Source: Sorex araneus (lineage: Eukaryota; Chordata; Mammalia; Eulipotyphla; Soricidae). Taken from it: a DNA stretch of 64,000 nt. The notes under the pieces are model-generated. The model had not been told where the DNA came from. It saw nothing but the letters and a program-made list of their open reading frames with translations, and ran no database searches. The position numbers and the translations under genes were made by a program. Every line of letters begins with the position of its first letter. Positions within the stretch are counted from its first letter, which is position 1. This document shows, one piece after another, positions 11,356-22,165 of this stretch. The stretch is taken from the NCBI RefSeq assembly GCF_027595985.1, contig NC_073304.1:220944500-221008499 (forward strand), read 5' to 3'.

Positions 11356-11540
11356 TTGGGGCTGGAGCAATCGTACAGCAGGAACAGCAGGTAGGGCATT
11401 TGCCTTGCACACAGCTGACCTGGGTTTAATTCCTGGCATCACATATGGTTCCCCAGACACCGCCAGGAGTAATTCCTGAGAAGAGAGCCAGGAACAACCC
11501 CTGCCTGAGCATGGCGGTGTGGCCCCAAAACAAAAACAAA
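11356..11540 (+). mobile_element. SINE I, sense
   Basis: Head ggggctggagcaatcgtaca with a small internal duplication (gcaggaacagcaggtagg). The tail is ggcggtgtggccccaaaaca. Confidence 0.87.
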
Positions 11541-12625
11541 AGAACAAAAAGAGATACTGAACATTTAGGATTAGCAAACACTGTTGGATTTCCATAACAT
11601 ACTTCATTCCTGATTTCATCTGTAAGAGATGTGATTATCACCCTTTCAAAAACAGTGGCATCTTATTAATATTTTGACAATGTATGGAAAATTTATTAAT
11701 TTACAGTTGCAAATTATTATGGCATATTGTAGGTGACCTGATTTTTATTTAACTGATATGTTCACCACTCAATGTCTATTAATATTATAGATGCTTCATT
11801 CAAGAAACTGACTGAGAGATAATTACCCGGAACCCAGGAAGAATTAAGGTTTTGTGGGCCCTGAAATTCATCTAGTTTATTAAAATCCTGTTAAACAAAT
11901 TAATGAAATGCAAAATTATGAATATAAAAATTGCTGGGATCTTCCCGAGATCTTGCAAGTAAGGTTTGGAGTTCAGCTTCCTTTAATTCCTTATCAATTC
12001 ACCTCAGCTGGACCTTTTTGTTTTGTTTGTGCTTAGGTTTGGATTACACCTGGCAAGCCTCAGCCCACTGAGCTCTCTGTCTGGCTCTCACCTTGACCTT
12101 TCCTCAGCTATATTTAATGCAGGGAGTAAATTATGATCAACCCAGCCTCTAATCAACCCAGTCATTTGTCAGATAGGTAATAAAATGACCTATCTTTGTT
12201 GCATACGTTTAAGTGGTTTGGAACTTTGCACATGAACAGGAACCAAAGTTGGGACTAAATTGGGAATTTAAAACCTCATTCACAATTCAGCGCATACCAG
12301 TGACAATGCTAACAGGTGCCTTTCTGTTAGTGCTCGCGCCAATAATCAATAATAGTGAAAGCAAAGCCTGCCACGCCCCATGCAGATCTCCTGGCCTCCT
12401 TAGTTTCCTCATTTGAAAAAAAGGGATTGGATCTCAGGACATACTTGTTAAGAGTTCACACTGGCCTTATACCAGTGAGTTAATAATAACTGTGTGATGT
12501 TTTTATGCACAGTTTCAATATATATTTATCTGCTTTTTTCACTTTCATCTTTTGTAAAAAGTCATTCCATGCCAGGACTGAAACGTTCCAAAGCTCAGTT
12601 CGGTGATTAACTCGCAACCAAGATT
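11541..12625. other. Unassigned non-coding DNA
   Basis: AT-rich sequence with one weak SINE-like stretch near 12020-12080 (gtgcttaggtttgg). I see no coding exon or recognised repeat. Confidence 0.45.
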
Positions 12626-12629
12626 CCTA

Positions 12630-13445
12630 TCAAAGAAAAAAAGAAAAAATAAAAGCAGCAGCAGTAGAAAAAAGAAGAAAGAAGAAAAAGGAAGGAGAAA
12701 AAGAAGAAAGAAGAAGAATGAAGAAGGAAGAAAGAAGACAGAAGAAGGAAGAAGAAAAAGGAGGAATAAGAAGAAGGAAGAGGAAGTAGGAAGAAGGAAA
12801 AAGGAAGAAGAAAGAGAGGAGGAGGGGGAGGAAGAAGATGAAGACAAAAACAAAAAAGAAGAGGAAGAAGGAAAAGGAAGAAGGAAGAGGAAGAAGAAAG
12901 AGAGGAGGAGGAAGAAGAAGAAGAAGATAAAGAAGGAGGAGGAGGAGGAGGAGTAAGGGAAAAAAGGAAGAGGAAGCAGGAAGAAGAGGAAGAGGAAGAG
13001 GAGGAAGAAGAGGAGGAAGAAGACGAAGAAGAGGAAGAAGAGGAAAAGGAGGAAGGAGACGAGGAAGAGTAAGGAGACGAGGAAGAGGAAGAGGATGGAG
13101 ATGAGGAAGAGGAAGAGGCAGAGGAGGAAGAGGTAGAAGAGGAATAGGAAGAGGAGGAAGAAGAGGAAGAGGAAGAAGATGAAGAGGAGGAAGAGGAAGA
13201 GGAGGAAGAGGAAGAGGAGGAAGAAGAGGAAGAGGAAGAAGAGGAAGAGGAAGAAGAAGAGGAAGAGGAGAAAGAGGAGAAAGAAGAGGAAAAGGAAGAG
13301 GAAAAGGAGGAAGAGGAGGAAGAGGAAGAGGAGGAAGAAGAGGAAGAGCAGGAAGAGGAGAAAGAAGAGGAAAAGAAAGAGGAGGAAGAGGAAGAGGAGG
13401 AAGAAGCAGTTGAAGAGGAAGAAGAGAAAGAAGAAAAAGAAGAAA
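12630..13445. repeat. Approximately 820-bp polypurine (GAA/GAGGAA)n tract
   Basis: An almost uninterrupted run of purines on the plus strand built from gaa, gaggaa, aggaag and related units. Only rare pyrimidines interrupt it (for example gatgaagac near 12835 and gatggagatg near 13093). Long ORFs on both strands (Lys/Arg/Glu-rich or Leu/Pro/Ser-rich) are low-complexity artefacts, not genes. It borders a SINE-like tail remnant at about 13448-13490. Confidence 0.97.
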
Positions 13446-14955
13446 TATTTTTTCTTTTGGGGTCACACCAGGCGTTACTTTCAATTCACATAAACACAGC
13501 ATTTCATGCACTAAACATCACTGTGGAAGACCTAAGCTTAAGGTTTATTATTTGATGTTTATGATGCTGTGGGAGCATTAGACACAAAATAGCAAATGCT
13601 TAACAAATACTTAATTTCTCTAAAACAGGGATTCATGACTTCAGCACTACTGCCACATGGGGGCTGGCTAGTTATGGGGGGGCTGTCCATTGCATTGTAG
13701 CTATTCAGCAGTGTATCTGGAGGCCTCTGCTCACTAGGTACCAACAGTATCATTATAGATCTGACCATTAAAACAATAAAAAAACCCTCAAGGCACTATC
13801 AAGGGTCATGTGGGTACAAAATCATCCTGGTTGAGGGCCACGGTTCTGTTGTTCACATTGCTCTGACTAGTAATTCTCATAGTAATCCTTACTTACAGGC
13901 AAAATGGATTTGCTGTACAGTTTTCGTAGCTATTTATAATGTTCTAATAATATTAAATAAATAACAGAAGCTGACATTGAAGTGTTCTAAAAATTCCAAA
14001 AATAATGAAGCATATTTTTAACTTACACATACTGCAGATATAGTAGTGCTTCAAATATATGCCTTTAATAAACTGTATTTTATTGCAGGATAAATCTCTA
14101 GAAAAAGGAAAAGGAAAATATTGCTCGAATTAACTACCAAATATCAAATTTTAGGAATAACCAGTAAAGCCAAAATAGTATTGAATGAGTAGATTTGAAT
14201 GTTCCAGAACTCCTAACCTTGCTTTCATTTCTCTCAACCACAAATCTTCATTAATAAAGTATATGACTACTTGGTTCTAATATTGGACTTAAACTTTTCT
14301 CAGAGCAGAGAATTGATTCGGTGATTTTTATGTTCTCAATGATAGATGGAGTTCAATTTTTTTATCTTCATGTAAAATTACTAAATTTAATATAATTATT
14401 TCAAAAATTCATATAAACAATCTCATGTTTATATACCTTACTATTTAACTGTTTTCTAGGCTAAAAAGTTGACCCATTTTCAGATAATATGAGATGAAGT
14501 TACTCTTTCAGACAGAATTTTGAACTAATTTAGAAATAAACTTTTCTATCATAATAGAAATTCAAATTTTATTTTGCTTTCTGAATTTTTAGTTTTGAAT
14601 ATTTTCTGAATATCTTGAATTAAATAAAATATATTAAAATTTATAATAAACAATAGATAAAAGATAATAAATAAAATATATAAGTAGATATATAATATAT
14701 TAAAATTAAAATATAAAACAAAATTATATCATTTATATAAAATAAAAGAAAATTATTATTTTATTTTCTAAATTTTTATTTTCTGAATATTTCATGAATT
14801 TCACTGCTTTCTTTATACAGTGGTGGAACAAACAAAAGCAGAGTGCTCAATTTTTATTTGATTACAGTTGACTGTTTTATATCTATGAATTCTACTTAAG
14901 TTCTTTCACATATGACTAAGATGGGTATAACTATCTTCAAACTCATTCCTCTTCT
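13446..14955. other. AT-rich unassigned DNA
   Basis: Very AT-rich, especially 14360-14780 where runs of ata, tta and aaat dominate. No repeat family or exon recognised. Confidence 0.5.
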
Positions 14956-14959
14956 TCCT

Positions 14960-15135
14960 CTTGCCTCCCTTCTTGCCTTTCTTCCCTTCCTTAGCAGTGC
15001 TGAGGGCTCACTCCTGACTGCACACACATCACTCTGGGGGGCTCAGGGGACCCTGCATGGTGCTGGGAATCAAATCTGGGTCACCCATGTGCAGAAGCAA
15101 GCTCCTTACCCCTGTCCTATCACTCCAGTCCCAGG
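14960..15135 (-). mobile_element. SINE I, antisense, diverged
   Basis: Landmarks agtgctgagggctcactcctg, gggacc-ctgcatggtgctggg and ctatcactccagtccc in the antisense order. Confidence 0.75.
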
Positions 15136-15929
15136 CTTTCCTTTTCTGACCCACAATGCACACCGTCATGTATTAACTTTCCAAATAGTTCTCAAACACC
15201 AGTCTCACTTGGGAGCTGATTGAAGATGCCTGTTCTCTAATCAACCTACTCCAAATCAGCTGAAGCGGGAACTGTGGTGGGGGGTTAACAGGCCCTCCAA
15301 GTGATCTACTGCAGGCCTGAGTGACCCAGCGCAGGTGGGCACGAGGGAGCTCTGCATGCTAGCCCTGGCTTACAACTCCTGGGTCTAGGTGTCTACCCTT
15401 TTTTTGGTATTCTGAGAGCATTGTGGTGTTTTTCCTGTGTTCTACCTTTCTCCCACTCTCTTTTTACAAGATTCTGTCCAAGATGTCTGTCTGACAATAG
15501 CCCAACTATTCCTACACCAGAACTCTCCTCGTGATAATCTCACATGTTCTTAATACTACTGCTATAGAATCACTCTGTTTAACCCAAGTATTTCATATTT
15601 AAATGTTCATTTAAGTTATAGATAATTCAGAAATATGTTGACATAGGGTTTAAGAATGTATTGTAAATCACAATGATGAAACTACACATATGTTTTAAAA
15701 TTCTGGGCTAATGGGATTCAAGTTAAGTTCTTTATTTTTTTTCGATAATTCAGGTTTATTTTCATTTTTAAAATAATTTTTTTATTAAACCGGCTTTAAA
15801 AAGTTTTCAATAAAGGCCAGAAATTTAAAAATAATAATATTCTAGGTTTTGGAGAGCATATTTTTATGATTTTTTTCTTTTACAGAAAAACACAAACATC
15901 GACTTTATATACACAAACATAGTTTGAGC
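15136..15929. other. Unassigned non-coding DNA
   Basis: No recognisable gene. 15710-15880 is AT-rich. Sequence immediately right of it grades into an LTR fragment. Confidence 0.4.
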
Positions 15930-16140
15930 TTCCTCTTCAAGCTGTGCTCTCCCGTGTGTCTCGCTTGCTAGCAACTATGTTCCTTGGCTTATTCACTTGC
16001 ACTCTGGAAAAGCCGGTGCTCTCTCTCCAACATCGCCCTCTTTTCTCTCCTCCCACATCTTCCAAGGCACGTTTCATTCAATAAAAACTAACCTGCTTCA
16101 CTGTTGCACCTCTTTAAGTTCTTTCCTGCAAGGGACAGGC
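15930..16140 (+). mobile_element. ERV LTR fragment (R-U5-like)
   Basis: Contains cttgcactctgga, a pyrimidine-rich stretch, and an AATAAA-type signal (caataaaaactaacctgcttca), the arrangement expected around an LTR polyadenylation site. It is related by eye to 16565-16770. No flanking internal ERV sequence is recognised. Bases 16141-16470 are unassigned. Confidence 0.55.
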
Positions 16141-16469
16141 AGTGGACCCATGATGCCTGTGATGAGGTTGGGACTGCCTTCCCTTTCCTGCTGGTGCAGG
16201 CTGGCAGATGTACTTTGGGGGAATAATAATACTAAAGAAGACATTCCCTAGCCCCAAAGTAGCTCAAGGCTTGATGATCACATCATTTGAAATACAAATC
16301 CTGAGCTCTTGGAAGAGAAACTGAGGTACCACCAGGATGCAAAAATCCAAGGCCCCACCCAGAAAAGGCTGGTCCCCTCAGAAAAGGAGAAGTTACACAA
16401 GAATCCATGAGATTATAAAGAGAACATCAACAGTGCAAGACATTCCTGTTCAACACCCAGACTAAGTTT

Positions 16470-16555
16470 TAGTATGCACAACTCCAGGAAAGAACAAGAT
16501 GGCCACTCAATACCCCTATCGCAAACCACAACACCCAAAGGAGAGAGAACAACCT
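16470..16555 (+). mobile_element. Short L1 3' UTR fragment
   Basis: The stretch with aacaagatggccactcaatacc and gcaaaccacaacacccaaag matches the L1 3' UTR segment at 5388-5440 almost word for word. Confidence 0.7.
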
Positions 16556-16564
16556 TTTGGAAGG

Positions 16565-16770
16565 ATTGAATAAAAGCACCTCCTGAAAGTTCTCAGGGCT
16601 TGCTCTTCACGCCCTGAATATCTCACTTGCTTCTTTCTCTGTTTCTTTGCTGGATTATTTGCACTCTGGAGAGCCTGTGTTCTCTCTTGAACACATACTT
16701 CTTAATTTCTCTCCCTCACATCTTTCTAAATAAGTTTTAATAAAATCTATCTTGCTTCAGAGACAAAATT
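16565..16770 (+). mobile_element. Second copy of the ERV LTR fragment
   Basis: Shares with 15930-16140 the order tttgcactctggagagcc, ctctcttgaacaca, ctccctcacatctttc and aataaaatctatcttgcttca. The two could be remains of one LTR pair or two independent insertions; the gap between them holds an L1 fragment. Confidence 0.55.
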
Positions 16771-16792
16771 AAAAAAAAATAAATAAAAACAT

Positions 16793-16990
16793 GGGGCCGG
16801 AGGGATAGTACAGCGGGTGGGGCGTTTGCCTTGCACGCTGCTGACCCGGGTTTGATCCCGGGCATCTCATATGGTCCCCCCAGCACTGCCAGGAGTAATT
16901 ACTGAGTTTCCTGAGTGCAGAGCCAGCAGGAACCCCTGAGCATCACTGAGTGTGATCCAAAAAGCAATAAATAAATAAATAAGTAAAAAT
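16793..16990 (+). mobile_element. SINE I, sense
   Basis: Head ggggccggagggatagtaca, tail gtgtgatccaaaaagcaataaa ending in (AAAT)n. The middle contains a small duplication (gagtttcctgagtgc). Confidence 0.9.
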
Positions 16991-17019
16991 TAAAAATAAA
17001 AACATGAACATATTTGCAT

Positions 17020-17175
17020 AGATCTTTGTTTTTATTTAGTAGTGCTCAGAGGCTACTTCAGGGACATTACTGGGGGGTCAGGGAATGGAGAGCCCAGAAC
17101 CATGTCCTGCTGGGAGTCCATCCTGGGCCTCCTGTTGCTAAGCATCACACTCACCATTTGTGCAATCTCCCCAGC
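17020..17175 (-). mobile_element. SINE I, antisense, old
   Basis: Landmarks agtgctcagaggctacttc and gagcccagaaccatgt, ending caatctccccagct. Heavily diverged. Confidence 0.6.
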
Positions 17176-18140
17176 TGACAAAAACAATTCTTAACTTAAT
17201 GGGCTATGTAAAACAGGACCATGTGTTGGATTGGATTCAGGATTAAAGGAACTTTTATATTGAAAGAAACTTTCTTAGAAAGATGTGGAGGGTGGGAAAG
17301 AGAAAGAATGTGTTCACGAGATAACCCAGAATTCTCCAGAGCAGAAAAAGCAAACAAAGAGTCATGGGGACAAGTAAGAAAAGTACATGATCCAGGGAGA
17401 ACATGGGCTTGAAGAGTAAGCCTAGAGGTTTTTTATATATGTACATGTATATATATATACAGGCAAATGTAATTTAGTGCCAGAAATGACATGAGAGGTT
17501 GTTAATGCTATAATCACAAAACTATGGAATAGTATTGCTGGAAGAAATGATAAAGATTAACTTGTACACCCTTTGTTTTATAAGCAACAGATCTAGAAAC
17601 TCATAAATAAATGATTAACTTACAAGTACTTGAGGGATAGCAGACCTTCAAATGAATCCTTATGTAATTCAGTCAAAGAATTGTCACTGAGAAATCTGAG
17701 AAATGGAAAAATTATTTCTGGACCAAAATGCAAAATAACTATGACTATTTACTACATAAGACTAATTCTTACACATAATAATGGTGCTTTCTAAAGACCC
17801 CAATTCTTATTTAACTTAGGGATAGTGATCTCTATTTATACTCTTTGTTTTGTCCACACTTATATCCATCATGCACACAACACAGCTATTGACTCTTCTC
17901 ACCAAGTAACCTATATAAAGCATATTATCTAGGTCACAAAATCTGTCAGATCCAAATTCTGAGTGACACCAGGACCACAGGATTGCCACTCCCTCCTCTC
18001 TTCCCAAACATTACTCTGGATACCTCATAAAGAATAAAATTAAGCCTGTAAAGGAAACCCTTCGAAACTGAACACCATTAAATTTTTTTTCTTGTTCTGG
18101 GAAGTAAAATGAGCACAAAATGCACATGACAAATACTCAA
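17176..18140. other. Unassigned non-coding DNA
   Basis: A short (AT/GT) run lies at 17430-17460. No exon or repeat family recognised. Confidence 0.4.
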
Positions 18141-18144
18141 GAAC

Positions 18145-18300
18145 GATTGAGGCCAGAGCAATAGTACAGAGGGGAGGGCGTTTGCCTTGCATATGGCTTA
18201 CTGGGTCAGACCCGGCACCCCATATGATCCCCCAGGAGTAAACCTTGAGCCCAGAACCAGTGGCTGTGCACCCCCCAACATGAAAGAACAGTAAAGCAAA
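18145..18300 (+). mobile_element. SINE I, sense
   Basis: Head gaggccagagcaatagtacaga, with the centre shortened relative to the family (the block between the B box and gtaaaccttgagc is reduced). A second tail-like scrap with gtgatccaaaaaagc is at 18468-18490. Confidence 0.75.
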
Positions 18301-18779
18301 GGCCCCAAGACATATTCCTGACAAGAAGTACAGATTCACAGAGGCCCCAAATGTGCCCCTCCCAATCACACTTTCCTCTATCACACACCCCTGGCTTTAA
18401 TGAACATTTCTTTATTATTTGGTGGGGTTCCTTTGGTGCTTTGTTTTGTTTGGGGGCCACACGCAGGTGTGATCCAAAAAAGCAAAAAATAAAAAAACAA
18501 GAATTAAAATTAAAAAAATTAAAAAGAGAACTAAATCATGATTTTAGTGACAAAGGGAAGGCACCATACAAGGCTATGTCTCAAAGGCTCTGTGGTAGGT
18601 ATATTCTGTCAGTGCTATTACCATACAGTTTTGCCGTCTGATCTATTCTGGACATTCCTGAATAGGTCAATGGGAAGGGAGAAATTAGTCAAGATCATGG
18701 CACAGATCTCACACTGATGATATATTTCAAATGGGCAAATTGAAACTTGACACCTATAGACTACTCTACTAGAAAGCAG

Positions 18780-19857
18780 AAACTTGACATACCTCACAAG
18801 GCTAATATTCCAAGAGTAGCACTCCACATTTAATGGGGTTTAAAGTAAAAGGTAACCAATCTTAGGGGGAAATTTTTACCCTGGGGACTGCCCTTCCTTT
18901 CTCTGTCCATCAGATTTTCTTCCCTGGTTCTTGGAGGGTCAGATCGATCGATCAGGTATGTATGAATGCACATGCATATGATTTTGTTGCCTTTCTGTAT
19001 GTCTGTCTGTGTTAAGTGTTTAAATATTGAAGTCAGATTGAAATCAGAATTAAAGGTAAGTAATAAGTACTCCAAAAAATTTTTTAAAGTTTGACTGTTT
19101 TTTGGAGCTTATGAAGACTTGTAAAATTAGAGCATGAAACCAAGGTAAAAATTGTTAAAGATTGGTGTAAAAGATTCATGATTTGAAATATCTAAAGTAT
19201 AAGAACTATTAAAATTAATTAAAAAGATGTTTTCCTCATGCTTTGTAAAAATAATACAAGTTTTTATTAGTTAGTACATTTTTCTCTAAATATGTACATT
19301 ATAATTTTTGTTTGTATCTGCATTATATTGAGTTGTTAAAAAGAGAATTGAAATAATTGTACATAAAAATAGGTTCAAAAGATACTGGTTTCATTCAAAA
19401 CATAAGTTTTAAGAGAAAACAGGTTTATTATATAAGACTGGATGATATTCCATGCATATTTTATCCGGGCATCTGTGAAGTTTGAGAAAGAGGAAGTTTC
19501 TAATTTGGCTTATGGATGCTGGCGATTCTTCTTTGTCTATGAAAGAAGAATCTGATACCGAGAGTGTTTCGGCAGTTACTGATTGTAGAAAAAGCTGGAC
19601 TGTGAAGTTCGTCCAAAAAGGCATGAAAGTGTTGTTTTTGTTTAGAGACTAATCGGTCTTTTTTGACAAATGTCTCTGAACGAGGACTGGAACTGATATA
19701 TTGGTTAATGTGTGTAAACTCTGTATTGTAAAATGAAAAACAATTTCTGTAGAATAAGTTTAGATTTTCTTAAGATTTTCTTGAGGTATTACTGGAAGGA
19801 TTTGTGAAAATGTTTGTATTTTTTATTACTGATCATTTTAAACAAAAAAGGGGGAAA
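18780..19857 (+). mobile_element. ERV 3' internal remnant ending in a polypurine tract
   Basis: Non-coding ERV-like sequence related to 27760-29000 and 38070-38165. Shared landmarks are gctaatattccaagagtagc, ccctggggactg, gatcgatcgatca with (tctg)n, and catgatttgaaata. It ends in the purine tract aaaaaagggggaaa at 19844-19857, directly before an LTR, which is where a retroviral PPT should be. No env ORF is readable. Confidence 0.65.
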
Positions 19858-20224
19858 TGTTGGTGTACACATCCCATAATCTCAGGCCTAGCTAGGCTTG
19901 GAAGTAAAGTAAAAAAAAAAAAAAAAATCGTTTTCCCTGTTGCTGTAACTTTAACGGACCATACTAACGGCTGTAACTGACTTTGATACTGTTTCCGTTG
20001 AGGAAGTTAATTTGCATATTCTGCCTATGTGGCTGAATATCATTGGTTAAAACATCAACCTAGTTAATAAAAGGGGACTGAACAGGCTGCTCTCCAGCAG
20101 GCCACAACACAAAAACGCTGGAGACAGTTATGTGATCCTCCCAGAAAATGTATATTTCTTTTGCATGCATATCTTAAATGCCTCAGACTGTCTGACCAAA
20201 CCTTACAGCAACATTATTGCAACA
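19858..20224 (+). mobile_element. ERV LTR (class II type)
   Basis: Starts TGTTGGTGTACAC right after a polypurine tract and ends ATTGCAACA, so it has TG/CA termini. A TATA-like ttaataaaagg lies near 20068-20080. A primer-binding-like sequence follows after two bases. A poly(A) run interrupts U3 at about 19910-19927. Confidence 0.8.
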
Positions 20225-20226
20225 CA

Positions 20227-20241
20227 TGGTGCCCAATGCAG
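20227..20241 (+). other. Retroviral primer-binding site (lysine tRNA-like)
   Basis: TGGTGCCCAATGCAG follows the LTR end by two bases. It resembles the lysine tRNA primer-binding sites of class II retroviruses, with a few differences. A SINE head begins immediately afterwards, which cuts the site short. Confidence 0.65.
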
Positions 20242-20392
20242 CTGGAGTGATAGCACAGCGGGTAGGGCGTTTGCCTTGCACGAGGCCGATCCAGGTTCAA
20301 TTCCGAGCATCCCATATGGTCCCCTGAGCACCGCCAGGGGTAATTCCTGAGTGCAGAGCCAGGAGTAACCCTTGTGCATCGCTGGGTGTGAC
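20242..20392 (+). mobile_element. SINE I, inserted at the ERV primer-binding site
   Basis: Sense copy, head ctggagtgatagcacagcgg, ending at gctgggtgtgacg. Its A-rich tail has turned into the long GA-rich array that follows. It separates the LTR/PBS from the gag start. Confidence 0.93.
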
Positions 20393-20439
20393 GAAAGAGA
20401 GAAAGAGAGAAAGAGAGAAAGAGAGAAAGAGAGAAAGAG

Positions 20440-20525
<86 letters not shown>

Positions 20526-20870
20526 GAAGGAAGGAAGGAAGGAAGGAAGGAAGGAAGGAAGGAAGGAAGGAAGGAAGGAAGGAAGGAAGGAAGAGAAAAG
20601 AAAGAAAGAGAGAAAAGAAAGAAAGAGTGAAGAAAGGAAGAAGAAAAGTAGAAAGGGAATAAAGAAATATAGATAGAGAAAAAAGAAAGGGAAGAAAAGG
20701 AAAGGGATTAAAGAAATATAGGTAGAAAAAAAAGGCAGAAAAACAAAAAGAGAAAGAAAGGGAACAAAGAAAGATAAGCAGGACTTAAGAAAAAAAGGGA
20801 AAAGAAGAAAAGGAGAAAGAAAGAGAGAAAGAAATAAAGAATAAATAAAGGAAGAAAGGGAAAAAAGGGC
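20393..20870. repeat. (GAGAAA)n-(GAAA)n-(GGAA)n array grown from a SINE tail
   Basis: Three successive pure blocks: gagaaa units to about 20440, gaaa units to about 20523, ggaa units to about 20593. Degenerate A/G-rich sequence follows to 20870. The lysine/glutamate/arginine-rich ORFs are artefacts of this array. Confidence 0.95.
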
Positions 20871-20871
20871 A

Positions 20872-21100
20872 ATGGGTAATTCTGTAACATCTCAGCAGGA
20901 TGCCTATGTTGACACTTTGAACTCTCTAACAAAAGCAGCTGGTCTGCCTTTAAAGGAACAGATAATAAGATGCCTCCTTGAGAGAATACAAAAGTACTGT
21001 CATTGGTTTAAGCCAAAAAATATGGAAAATTTCAATTTAGATTTATGGATAAAAGTAGGGAGAGAATTGTGTTATGCACAGGAAAACGATATTTACATTC
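20872..21100 (+). pseudogene. ERV gag matrix N-terminal remnant
   Basis: A 78-codon ORF begins MGNSVTS at 20872, so Gly2 gives the N-myristoylation context used by retroviral matrix proteins for membrane targeting. Further in, residues about 39-70 carry CLLERIQKYCHWF and LDLWIKVGREL, which resemble the matrix helices of betaretroviruses (Trp in HWF, and LxxWxKVGREL). The ORF stops where the ERV is broken: the last codons run into an inverted LTR tip. Only the matrix start survives; capsid, protease and pol do not follow. Start choice: first ATG after the leader, with the Gly2 motif. It is a fragment of an endogenous retrovirus, not a host gene; I am fairly sure of the family level only. Confidence 0.75.
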
Positions 21101-21143
21101 AAGCCTAGCTAGGCCAGAGATTCTGGGATGTTGTACACCAACA
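21101..21143 (-). mobile_element. Inverted 5' tip of the same ERV LTR
   Basis: The reverse complement reads tgttggtgtacaacatccc and continues through ctggcctagctaggctt. This matches the first approximately 43 bases of the LTR at 19858 with a few differences. So the ERV fragment is bounded by LTR starts in opposite orientations. Confidence 0.85.
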
Positions 21144-21600
21144 ACCAGGGAAAACAGGGGCTAGGAAGACTGGGTCAATGGTTGAACTCAACCACAGATG
21201 TGTGTGGGGCAGAGGGTATGCAAGAAAGAGAAGACGCCAGTATGACAGTAATTGTTGGGAATGATCACATTGGACAAATATTGAGTGTTGAAGGTAGATA
21301 AGGGGATATTCTTGATAACCTTCAGTATCAATATTGCAAACACAATTCCCAAAAGCAGAGAGACAGAGACAGAGAGGCAGAGACAGAGAGAAGAAAAGTG
21401 CCTGCCTTAAGGCAGGCAGAGTGTGGGGGGTGGGGTGATGGGAGGGAACATGGGAACACTAATGCTGGGAAATGCACACTGGTGGAGGGATGGGTGTTGA
21501 AACAGTATACGACTGAAACCTACTCATGAGCAACTACCATGAAACACTACCATGGACAGTACTGTAAAACAGTAAACCATAATGGCTACATAAAAAGATA
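21144..21600 (+). mobile_element. L1-like 3' end fragment
   Basis: Contains atattgcaaacacaattcc, a G-rich segment and acactggtggagggatgggtg, followed by gactgaaacc, as in the other L1 3' UTRs of the window. A small (gacaga)n stretch lies at 21358-21390. Confidence 0.65.
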
Positions 21601-22165
21601 TTTTAAGATATGAACTAACTAGTTATAGCCTTTTCCATTCTTGCCAATTGGCATCAAATTCCTATGATTACCATGCTTTCATTAGCTAAAACGTCATTTA
21701 TTGCTTGTATTCAAGTTGTATTCAAGTTTAATGACATACAAAACTCAAGTCGGCTACTTTGGATGTCAATATTTTTCTATATATCACTTGTGTCTAAAGT
21801 GACTTATCAATAAAAAAGCAATAAACACAGTAAAATGGGCAAAGGACCACCAATTCAAAAAAGGTTCAGTGAACATGAAAAGTATTTAAATTTAAAAATA
21901 AACAGAAAAATTAAAATATGGACTGGATCCCTTTTGTACAGTCATCAGACCAGCCCCCAAATGAAGAATGTCCAGAGGTGGATGGCATGGAGAATCAATG
22001 CTTTCATAAACAGTTAAATTAGCACAAATATCTTTGTCAACTAAATTTTCTTAACGACACATTCTTCAGCCCAGAAAATCCATTTCTAAATATCTATTAA
22101 ACAGACCAATCTGCCCACATTCACAAGCCAGTGTGCTGTACTAATACATGTGACAAAAAGACAAA
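21601..22165. other. Unassigned non-coding DNA
   Basis: AT-rich, no recognised family. It lies just downstream (minus strand) of the LRRC37-like exon remnant. Confidence 0.4.

Noticed and set aside
12545..13511. Long Lys/Arg/Glu-rich and Leu/Pro/Ser-rich ORFs over the GA tract, up to 293 codons
   Set aside because: They are translations of a simple purine/pyrimidine repeat on both strands, with no other composition and no splice or promoter context.
20372..20662. ORFs of repeated KERKKE and EGRK units
   Set aside because: Translation of the GAAA and GGAA microsatellite that grew from a SINE tail.
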